DNA of 10,482 nucleotides from BQJD01 sp965652415 (GTDB lineage Bacteria > Pseudomonadota > Gammaproteobacteria > Arenicellales > CAJQKF01), in the NCBI GenBank assembly GCA_965652415.1, contig CBFGVH010000109.1:1-10482 (forward strand), read 5' to 3'. The notes under the pieces are model-generated. The model had not been told where the DNA came from. It saw nothing but the letters and a program-made list of their open reading frames with translations, and searched no databases. The position numbers and the translations under genes are program-made. Shown here in pieces: positions 1-5,741 of the stretch; position 1 is the stretch's first letter; each line of letters opens with the position of its first letter.

Positions 1-1
1 C

Positions 2-76
2 CTTCTCGACCCCACGGTGAGACCGGGTTTGCAGCGAACGCTCGGGCTCGAGGTGAGCGTGTCGGCGATCTCCTGA
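2..76 (+). CDS. Possible 3' end of a convergent gene (partial, unidentified)
   Basis: The frame starting at base 2 runs 24 codons to a TGA at 74-76, and 20 of the 24 codons end in G or C, as expected for a real gene in this genome. The translated tail reads roughly LLDPTVRPGLQRTLGLEV and ends in SVSAIS; I do not recognise it. If real, it converges on tctA with a 12-bp gap. The mirror frame on the minus strand is also open to the window edge and also has GC-rich third positions, so strand assignment is uncertain. No terminator hairpin with a T-run is visible between this end and the tctA stop. Confidence 0.3.
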   Translation, partial: LLDPTVRPGLQRTLGLEVSVSAIS

Positions 77-88
77 ATCCGGCGATCG

Positions 89-1582
89 CTACCGGCTGCG
101 AGACCCGCGAAGTGCGCGGTACGCGCTGAAAGCCAGGAGCGCCGCGCACAGGGCGAGTATGGTCCCGCTGATGGGCCGCTGCACGAACGTCATCATGTCG
201 CCTCGCGACAGGATCAGCGCGCGCCTGAGGTTCTCCTCCATGAGAGGACCAAGCACAAAGCCGAGCAGGATCGGAGCGCAGTTGAAGCGGAAGGCGATCA
301 GGAAGTATCCCGCCACGCCCATGATCGCCGTCACGAAGATGTCGAACGCGCTCGAATGAACGCTGTACACGCCGAGCGAGATGAATACCAGGATAGCCGG
401 GTACAGGATTCCGTAGGGAATGCGCAGCATGGAGACCCAAAGACCGATCAGCGGTATGTTGAGCAGCACCAGCATGATGTTGCCGATGCCGAAGCTGACC
501 ACCAGCCCCCAGAACAATTCCGGCTGGGTCGTGATGAGCAGCGGCCCGGGCTGGATTCCCTGGATGATCAACGCGCCGATCATCAGCGCCATGACCGCGT
601 CGCCGGGCACCCCGAGCGACAACGTCGGCACGAACGCCGTCTGTGCCGCCGCGTTGTTTGCCGCCTCCGGGGCGGTGACGCCCTCGATGGCGCCTTTGCC
701 GAAACGCCCCGGATCGCGGGCGATGCGCTTTTCCACCGCGTAGGAGACGAAGGAGGCGATGTCGCCGCCGGTGCCCGGCAGCGCCCCGAAGAAGCCGCCG
801 ACGCCGGTGCCGCGCAATATCGGCAGCACCGAGTCCTTGACGTCCTTCGCCTTCGGCAGCATGCGCCGCATGGTGATCTTCTCCTTGATCCGGCTTCCCT
901 TGATCCGGTTGACGCTGTTGATGACCTCCGATATCCCGAAGATCCCCATGGCGAGCGCCACCAGGTTGATACCCTCCATGAGGTCGGGCAGGCCGAAGCT
1001 GAATCGCGCAATGCCGGAATTCACGTCCCTGCCGATGGTACCTAGCAGCAGTCCGAGCACCACCATCGCGTAGCCCTTCATGGCCGAACCCGACGTCATG
1101 GTCGACGCCGCGACCAGGCCCAGCAGCATGAGCGAGAAATACTCGCTCGGCCCGAATTTCAGCCCCAGCCTGGCGATGGCCGGAGAGAACATCATCAGGA
1201 GCACGATGCCGATCATCGAACCGACGAACGACGCAACGGTGGTCATGAACAGTGCCACGCCGGCGCGGCCCTGCTGGGCCATGGGATGCCCGTCGAGGCA
1301 GGTGACGACAGCAGTCGGCGTGCCGGGGAGGTTGAGCAGGATCGACGCCGTCTTGCCGCCGTACTGGGCGCCGTAGAACACGCCCGCCAACATGACGATG
1401 GCCTCGGTGGCAGGGAGATGAAACGTGACCGGCAGGATCAGCGAAATCGCCGCCAGTGCGCCGATGCCCGGGAGCACGCCGACGAACGTGCCCAGGAAGA
1501 CTCCGATGAAGCAATAGAGGAGCATCGACGGCGACAGCGCCGTCTGAAGTCCGAGCAGAAGTCCGTCGACGGTGCCCATCAT
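89..1582 (-). CDS. tctA: Tripartite tricarboxylate transporter large permease, TctA family
   Basis: Large membrane subunit of a tripartite tricarboxylate transporter (TTT), an ion-driven importer of organic acids that takes substrate from a periplasmic TctC-type receptor. The 497-residue product has the normal family length and many hydrophobic segments. The two-fold internal repeat is visible: GVLPGIG at residues 35-41 and GALPGTGGD at 266-274, each followed by a hydrophobic stretch, plus the conserved APEAANNA at 304-311. I chose the first of two adjacent ATGs (1582) because GGAG at 1588-1591 lies 5 nt upstream; the second ATG (1579) is also possible. A longer reading to 1690 adds a Cys/Arg-rich tail unlike the family and overlaps tctB, so I rejected it. 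It is the last gene of the transport block, 46 nt after tctB. The substrate cannot be read from the sequence. Confidence 0.95.
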   Translation of the reverse strand: MMGTVDGLLLGLQTALSPSMLLYCFIGVFLGTFVGVLPGIGALAAISLILPVTFHLPATEAIVMLAGVFYGAQYGGKTASILLNLPGTPTAVVTCLDGHPMAQQGRAGVALFMTTVASFVGSMIGIVLLMMFSPAIARLGLKFGPSEYFSLMLLGLVAASTMTSGSAMKGYAMVVLGLLLGTIGRDVNSGIARFSFGLPDLMEGINLVALAMGIFGISEVINSVNRIKGSRIKEKITMRRMLPKAKDVKDSVLPILRGTGVGGFFGALPGTGGDIASFVSYAVEKRIARDPGRFGKGAIEGVTAPEAANNAAAQTAFVPTLSLGVPGDAVMALMIGALIIQGIQPGPLLITTQPELFWGLVVSFGIGNIMLVLLNIPLIGLWVSMLRIPYGILYPAILVFISLGVYSVHSSAFDIFVTAIMGVAGYFLIAFRFNCAPILLGFVLGPLMEENLRRALILSRGDMMTFVQRPISGTILALCAALLAFSAYRALRGSRSR

Positions 1583-1587
1583 GGCTT

Positions 1588-1591
1588 CTCC
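1588..1591 (-). promoter_or_regulatory. Ribosome binding site that sets the tctA start
   Basis: GGAG on the minus strand, 5 nt before the ATG at 1582. It supports the 497-residue TctA rather than the longer reading that would begin inside tctB. Confidence 0.7.
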
Positions 1592-1628
1592 ACAATGCGG
1601 CTCGCCGCTGTGACCAGGTCGGGGAAAG

Positions 1629-2072
1629 CTAGTAACTCCACGGCCACACCGGAAGCACCATGCCGAGCCCGTACCTGAACAACAGCACACTCACGAAGGC
1701 GATACCCGCGGCCACCGCGATCCGCGACCGCCAGGTCGCCTGCTCGTCCGCGAGCGACGCGACGAGTACGGATCCCGCGCTCGCCAAGGCCAGGCCCGCA
1801 GGCCTGAGCAGCAAGGCGAATACCGCGACGCCGAAGATCACCAGGATCAGCGCCCGCCAACTTATACGCGTCGACTCGGGGCGCCTCAGGCAGCCGACGA
1901 TGGCGATCAGCCCGCCGAGACCCGCAAGCAGCGCGCCCAGCACCACCGGAAAGAACCCCGGACCCATTCGGTTGAGCTGGCCGATCTCGTAGTGGTCGGC
2001 GGCGTAGAAAGTCGCGAATACACCGAGCGCCGCCAGGGCGACGCCGCCGACGAGGTCTCCGTTGAGTCTCAC
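1629..2072 (-). CDS. tctB: Tripartite tricarboxylate transporter small permease, TctB family
   Basis: Small membrane subunit of the TTT system, partner of TctA in the inner membrane. The 147-residue product matches TctB proteins in length and has about four hydrophobic segments (near residues 6-25, 38-60, 73-105 and 115-140). The start is GTG at 2072-2070, overlapping the TGA of the upstream binding-protein gene as GTGA, so translation is probably coupled. Only a weak purine-rich stretch precedes it. The stop TAG (1631-1629) is followed by a 46-nt gap to tctA. TctB proteins are poorly conserved, so assignment rests on size, hydrophobic pattern and position directly before tctA. Nothing looks broken. 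Confidence 0.88.
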   Translation of the reverse strand: MRLNGDLVGGVALAALGVFATFYAADHYEIGQLNRMGPGFFPVVLGALLAGLGGLIAIVGCLRRPESTRISWRALILVIFGVAVFALLLRPAGLALASAGSVLVASLADEQATWRSRIAVAAGIAFVSVLLFRYGLGMVLPVWPWSY

Positions 2073-2965
2073 GGGCCTGCTTCCGGTGCACCCCGGAGTC
2101 CACGGTCGGGAATGCCTGTCCCGAGCGCTTCCTCGAGGAACGACTCGTCGGTGTAGAGTCCCGGGTCGCCGAACTCGCGCGGCGGCTTGCCGTAGCGAGC
2201 GCGAATCGCGATGACCCGTTCGAGGCCGGCCCGCCGCAGTCGCCCGTCGCGGGGAAACCCGGCTTTCGGATCGAACAGGATGGTGTATGCCGATTCGGCG
2301 GCGGACTCGTTCTCGTGAGGTTGATTCTTGGCGAAGACTTTCTTCGCCACGGGGAGATGTGCGGGATCGTAAAGCCAGTTGACGGCTTCCAGGAACGCAC
2401 TGATGAAACCCGCGACTTCGCCGCGACGCGCGTGCGCCACGGCTGATCGGGCAGCCAGCACCTGGCCCTGGTAATCGTCGAGCACCTCCCGCGCGGTACC
2501 CAGGACCCGGTAGCCGCGGGCCGACAGCAACTCCTCGAACGGCGAGTTGAACAGCGCCGCGGCGTGTCTTCCCTCAAGCATCGCCTCGTAGCGCTGCCGC
2601 ACGCCGCCGGCGCTGACCAGTTCGTAGTCTCCCGGGGCAAGGCCCCGGGCCTCGAGCATGGCGACGAGCAGGTAGGCATAGCCGGTCGTTTTCGCATCGA
2701 CCGACAGCACGCGCCCGCGAAGGTCCTCCCAGGAACCGATCCCGGGAAGTGCCACCAGGGCCGGGAACACCCGGGTGTCCGCCGCCATCAGGGCGACGAG
2801 GTCGGGCCCGATGACAGGGGCCTCACCCTGCCCCTCGCGGTAGGCGAGCACGTTGTCCACGAGGGTGATGGCCAGGTCGGCACGTCCCTCGACGAGTTCC
2901 ACGAGTTGGAATACCGACCCCGGGGTCTCCACGACCTCGATCCGCACGCCGTGCCTGGCGAACAT
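2069..2965 (-). CDS. NMT1/ABC-type solute-binding-like protein; start not resolved
   Basis: Resembles the NMT1/ThiY/SsuA-like periplasmic-binding fold. From the only in-frame ATG (2965) the product is 298 residues. Family-like features are SVFQLVELVEGRADLAIT near residues 17-34, DNVLAYREGQGEAPV at 37-51, LSVDAKTTGYAYLL at 87-100, and a C-terminal helical part. The typical N-terminal strand (KLIVFPGAFNWPIWVAEE) lies upstream of this ATG, in frame and unbroken back to the tctC stop, so the true protein is probably 20-30 residues longer. No ATG, GTG or TTG opens that stretch in frame. No signal peptide is visible in either version, which is odd for a binding protein. The gene ends in TGA overlapping the GTG of tctB. 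It sits between tctC and tctB, with no ABC permease or ATPase in the window. The substrate is unknown. Confidence 0.85.
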   Translation of the reverse strand: MFARHGVRIEVVETPGSVFQLVELVEGRADLAITLVDNVLAYREGQGEAPVIGPDLVALMAADTRVFPALVALPGIGSWEDLRGRVLSVDAKTTGYAYLLVAMLEARGLAPGDYELVSAGGVRQRYEAMLEGRHAAALFNSPFEELLSARGYRVLGTAREVLDDYQGQVLAARSAVAHARRGEVAGFISAFLEAVNWLYDPAHLPVAKKVFAKNQPHENESAAESAYTILFDPKAGFPRDGRLRRAGLERVIAIRARYGKPPREFGDPGLYTDESFLEEALGTGIPDRGLRGAPEAGP

Positions 2966-3056
2966 GCCAAGCTCTTCGGCGACCCAGATCGGCCAGTTGA
3001 AGGCCCCGGGGAAGACGATGAGTTTAAGACTGTTGATGTCGGTCGCCCCGCGTCAC
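2966..3056 (-). other. Coding N-terminus of the NMT1-like protein without a canonical start
   Basis: Directly after the tctC stop (TGA, 3055-3053) the same frame continues for 29 codons into the NMT1-like gene and encodes a family-typical N-terminus (INSLKLIVFPGAFNWPIWV and on). The only candidates for initiation are non-standard, such as ATC at 3037-3035, preceded 9 nt upstream by GGGG. A GTG at 3056-3054 overlaps the tctC stop as GTGA, just as at the next junction, but it is in another frame and meets TAA at 3026-3024. Removing one G from the GGGG run at 3046-3049 would join that GTG to the coding frame, giving a start reading MTRATDINSLKLIVF. This may be a sequencing error, a real frameshift, or unusual initiation. 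Confidence 0.6.
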
Positions 3057-4033
3057 TCGACCTTGACGCCGGCCGCTTCGACGAGCGGCGCGAACTTCGC
3101 GATGTCGCTCTTCATGCGCGCACCCATCTCCTCGGGGCTCACGATCAGCCTTTCGGCGCCGATCTGGGCATACACCTGGCGCACCGACTCGGTCTCGGTC
3201 GCCTTGGCGAACTCCTCGTGAAGCCTGGCGACGACTTCGGCCGGCGCGCCGGCCGGCAGCAGGATCCCGGACACCGAGGCGATCTCGACGTCATGACCGG
3301 ACTCGATCAGCGTCGGCAGATCGGGCAGCGCCGAGACCCGGTTCGGCGTCGTGACGGCAAGCGCGCGCAGCCCGCCGCTCTCGATGTGCTGCAGAGACGA
3401 CGGCACCGTCACCAGCGAGAACAAGGTGTCGCCGGACAAGACCGAGACGACCGACGGCGTACTGCCTTTGTAGGGCACGTGCACCACGTCAAGGCCGGAC
3501 TGCGCCTTGAGCATCTCCGCGCCGAGGTGATTGCCCGTACCGGCCCCCGCGGACGCGTAGGAGTACTTGCCGGGTTCGGCCTTGATCATCTCCACCAGCT
3601 GCTGAATGCTTTCGGCCCCTTGCTCCGGGTTGGTGATCACCACCAGCGGCGAGATGGCAATGAACGTCACCGGAGTGAAGTCGTTCAGCGAGTCGTAGGG
3701 CAGGTTCTTGTACAGGGTCGAGTTGATGGCGTGGTTGGTCATGTCCTGGAGCCAGACGGTGTAGCCGTCGGGGTCGGACTTGGCCACGTAGTCGCCGGCA
3801 ATGGTCGAACCGGCTCCAGTGCGATTCTCGACCACCACCGGCTGGCCGATCGAGTCGCTCATCTCCACAGCGATGGCGCGCGCCATGGTGTCGGACAAAC
3901 CGCCCGGGGAGAATCCGACGACCAGCTTGATCGGCCTGTCGGGGTAGGTTCCCTGTGCCGTCGCGGAGGCAGCAAAGGCGGTGAGCAACACGGAAGTCGC
4001 AATCAGCGAAAGTGCTTTCGCAAATGGTTTCAT
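3053..4033 (-). CDS. tctC: TctC/Bug-family periplasmic solute receptor
   Basis: Periplasmic receptor that captures a carboxylate and delivers it to TctAB. The product has 326 residues, the usual length. It begins with a Sec-type signal peptide: basic MKPFAK, a hydrophobic core to about residue 21, then an ASATAQ cleavage region near residue 27. The mature part opens with the Bug-family signature YPDRPIKLVVGFSPGG, continues with GQPVVVENRTGAGSTIAGDYVA, and contains HVPYKGSTPSV in the middle and LPDLPTLIESG near the C-terminus. The start is firm: GAGGAG at 4039-4044 lies 5 nt upstream of ATG. It is the first gene of the transport block and is followed immediately by the NMT1-like gene. The ligand cannot be predicted; Bug proteins bind varied carboxylates and related small molecules. 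Confidence 0.95.
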   Translation of the reverse strand: MKPFAKALSLIATSVLLTAFAASATAQGTYPDRPIKLVVGFSPGGLSDTMARAIAVEMSDSIGQPVVVENRTGAGSTIAGDYVAKSDPDGYTVWLQDMTNHAINSTLYKNLPYDSLNDFTPVTFIAISPLVVITNPEQGAESIQQLVEMIKAEPGKYSYASAGAGTGNHLGAEMLKAQSGLDVVHVPYKGSTPSVVSVLSGDTLFSLVTVPSSLQHIESGGLRALAVTTPNRVSALPDLPTLIESGHDVEIASVSGILLPAGAPAEVVARLHEEFAKATETESVRQVYAQIGAERLIVSPEEMGARMKSDIAKFAPLVEAAGVKVE

Positions 4034-4038
4034 GATCT

Positions 4039-4044
4039 CTCCTC
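4039..4044 (-). promoter_or_regulatory. Strong ribosome binding site of tctC
   Basis: GAGGAG on the minus strand with a 5-nt spacer to the tctC ATG. It is the strongest Shine-Dalgarno in the transport block and fits tctC being translated independently of the upstream genes, as expected for an abundant periplasmic receptor. Confidence 0.75.
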
Positions 4045-4089
4045 AACTGTTTGTACTTGATCGCGCGCCGACAGGCCGCGAAATAGTTA

Positions 4090-4113
4090 CCTGCGCGCAC
4101 CATGCGCGGCAGG
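4090..4113 (-). other. GC-rich intercistronic hairpin in the tctC leader
   Basis: The arms CCTGC-GCGC and GCGC-G-GCAGG (plus-strand reading) form a 9-bp stem with one bulged G and a 5-nt loop. It lies about 60 nt upstream of the tctC start, between the regulator gene and tctC. On the minus strand it is followed by TAACTATTTCG, not a T-run, so it does not look like an intrinsic terminator. An mRNA processing or stability element is a reasonable guess; no function is shown by the sequence. Confidence 0.4.
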
Positions 4114-4151
4114 CCGACTTGTGTAGTAGTTGTGATAGTTCACTGCATCAA

Positions 4152-4191
4152 TGGTCCTCCACGGTGGTTTCAGGTCGGTTGGTCCTCCACG
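4152..4191. repeat. 12-bp direct repeat upstream of tctC
   Basis: TGGTCCTCCACG occurs at 4152-4163 and again at 4180-4191, exact, 28 bp apart start to start. On the minus strand each copy reads CGTGGAGGACCA and so contains GGAGG. An exact 12-mer repeat inside a 171-bp gap is unlikely by chance (roughly one in a thousand by a simple pair count). It may be a pair of operator sites for the adjacent XRE-cupin regulator, or a duplicated leader element. Confidence 0.6.
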
Positions 4192-4204
4192 ATTCGAATT
4201 GCCC

Positions 4205-4852
4205 CTAGAATGCCGGCGGCGTACTCATCCAGATCGTCTCCGCCGTCTCCTCCGCGTCGTTGAACCAGCGGTGGGGCAGCTCGCTGTTGAAACACATGCT
4301 GTCGCCGACCTCGAGCTCGTGGCGCACGTCCGCCACCTCGACGACCAGCCTTCCCTTGAGCACGAACACCACGTCTTCGCCCTCGTGCGTCATGGCCGGT
4401 CCGCTTTCCGCACCCGGCTCGGCGACGATCCGAAGCAGCGACGAGCGCCTTCTCAGGTCCGGGGTGAGAAGCTGGTAGTCGACGCTGGACTGGGGAAAGG
4501 AGTAGCGGCGGTGCTCGCCGTCGCGAATGACAGTCACGAAATTCGACGAGCCCCGCGGCTCGCGAGCGAACACCAGGGTACCGGCTGGCACATGGAGTAC
4601 ATCGGCGATACGGCGCAGGGCGCCGACCGCGGGAGTGAGCAGGTTGCGCTCGATCTGGCTCAGGTAGCTGATCGACAACCCGGTGGCCCCGGCCACCTCC
4701 TGCAGGGTCAGCCCCGCCTCCTTGCGCGCACTGCGTATGAGGTTGCCGAGCGAGCGCATCGGCTCGGCGGCGTCGGCGCCGCGGCGCGAGGCCGCGCCCG
4801 GCGCCTTGGGGCGGGGCGCCGTCCGGGCGGAGCGCTTTGTCGCCTTCGCCAT
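4205..4852 (-). CDS. XRE-family helix-turn-helix regulator with C-terminal cupin domain
   Basis: Cytoplasmic DNA-binding regulator of 215 residues. After a basic, Ala/Pro-rich tail (residues 1-31) comes an XRE helix-turn-helix at about 35-88, with LTLQEVAGATGLSISYLSQIER marking the two DNA-binding helices. A small cupin barrel follows at about 139-210, where H146, E149, the KGRL turn, G173 and PHRWFN at 183-188 match the two cupin motifs. In this architecture (as in PuuR and SutR) the cupin is thought to sense a metabolite. The ATG overlaps the FAH-gene stop as TGATG and has no clear ribosome binding site, so translation is probably coupled. Being the fourth gene of the enzyme operon suggests it controls this cluster and itself. 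Activator or repressor cannot be decided. Confidence 0.93.
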   Translation of the reverse strand: MAKATKRSARTAPRPKAPGAASRRGADAAEPMRSLGNLIRSARKEAGLTLQEVAGATGLSISYLSQIERNLLTPAVGALRRIADVLHVPAGTLVFAREPRGSSNFVTVIRDGEHRRYSFPQSSVDYQLLTPDLRRRSSLLRIVAEPGAESGPAMTHEGEDVVFVLKGRLVVEVADVRHELEVGDSMCFNSELPHRWFNDAEETAETIWMSTPPAF

Positions 4853-5721
4853 CAACCGGCCGGGTCGGGCGAGCCCACCGGGTTGTCGAGAACGCCGACG
4901 TTCTCGACCTCGACGCGGACAGTGTCGCCCTGCTTGAGAAAGATCTTGCGAAAACCGCCGACGCCAACGGGCGTGCCGGTCGACAGCATGTCGCCGGGAT
5001 TGAGCGTCACCCGCGCACTGAGGAACTCGATCAGCTCCCAGATGGAGAACACCATCATCGAGGTTTCGCTGTCCTGCATGGTCTCGCCGTTGAGCCTGGT
5101 GGTCAGATGCAGGCGGTGCGGATCGACGATGGCCGACGCGGGCACGATCCCCGGCCCGACCGGGGTGGAGCGGTCGAGACACTTCGACGACAGCCAGTCG
5201 ACGATCGTGTGCTTGCCGAGTTGCACCCACTGCAGGTCGCGCGCCGTGACGTCGTTGGCGATGGTGAACCCGGCGACGTGTTTCGGGGCATCCGTGCGGG
5301 ACACCCGAGTCGCCCGCCGGCCGATGATCACCGCCAGTTCCCCCTCGTAGTCGAGCTGGCTGGACACCGGCGACAACATGATGGGGTCGCCCGAGGCCAC
5401 CAGGGCCGTCGAGGGCTTGCTGAAGATCACTGGCGTTCCGGGAACGTCCAGGCCCGCTTCCTCGGCGTGCTTCTTGTAATTGGCACCGACGAAGTACAGC
5501 CCCGCACCGTCGTCGACCGGCGGCAGCAGTTTCACCGAATCGAACGGGCGCCTGGCGAGACCTTCGAGGTTGATGGCATCTTCACCCCAGCCGTTCGGGC
5601 AGGCGGCAAAGAAATCCGCTGCCCGCGCGAATCGCGTCGACAGGTCGTATACCTCGTCGCCAACCTGCAGGCCGGTGCGCGGCGGCCCGGCCGGGTCGTT
5701 GCGGAATCTGATGAATCGCAT
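4852..5721 (-). CDS. Fumarylacetoacetate hydrolase (FAH) family protein
   Basis: Cytoplasmic, metal-dependent enzyme of 289 residues in the FAH superfamily, whose members hydrolyse C-C bonds of acylpyruvates, isomerise or decarboxylate dienoic keto acids, or act as lyases. The catalytic fold is complete. YFVGANYKKHAEE at 77-88 carries the catalytic His (H85). DYEGELAVIIG holds E126 and E128, and NDVTARDLQ holds D157, together the metal triad; K180 precedes the conserved PVGP. The C-terminal LSTGTPVGVG at 246-255 is typical. The start at 5721 is supported by an AAGGG stretch about 7 nt upstream and by MRFIRF, a usual opening for this family. It follows hyuB by 20 nt and overlaps the regulator by one base. 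The exact reaction cannot be read; next to HyuAB, an acylpyruvate-type or 3-oxo acid substrate is plausible. Confidence 0.93.
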   Translation of the reverse strand: MRFIRFRNDPAGPPRTGLQVGDEVYDLSTRFARAADFFAACPNGWGEDAINLEGLARRPFDSVKLLPPVDDGAGLYFVGANYKKHAEEAGLDVPGTPVIFSKPSTALVASGDPIMLSPVSSQLDYEGELAVIIGRRATRVSRTDAPKHVAGFTIANDVTARDLQWVQLGKHTIVDWLSSKCLDRSTPVGPGIVPASAIVDPHRLHLTTRLNGETMQDSETSMMVFSIWELIEFLSARVTLNPGDMLSTGTPVGVGGFRKIFLKQGDTVRVEVENVGVLDNPVGSPDPAG

Positions 5722-5741
5722 GGTCGGTCCCTTGTCTTGAG

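Noticed and set aside
82..89. GCGATCGC palindrome
   Set aside because: Matches the cyanobacterial HIP1 octamer, but only this single copy was noted and the gene content is proteobacterial; it is expected occasionally in GC-rich DNA.
1583..1690. N-terminal extension of TctA to 1690
   Set aside because: The extra 36 residues are Cys/Arg-rich, unlike any TctA N-terminus, and overlap tctB. A good ribosome site precedes the ATG at 1582.
2564..4060. Plus-strand open frame of 498 codons opposite tctC and the NMT1-like gene
   Set aside because: Spans two real genes on the other strand, with Arg/His/Asp-rich low-information sequence and no motif.
3489..4103. Minus-strand frame of 204 codons overlapping the start of tctC
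   Set aside because: Frame-shifted shadow of tctC; it lacks a signal peptide, motif and ribosome site, whereas tctC has all three.
4151..5350. Plus-strand open frame of 399 codons over the regulator and FAH genes
   Set aside because: Antisense to two well-supported genes; composition is that of a reversed GC-rich frame.
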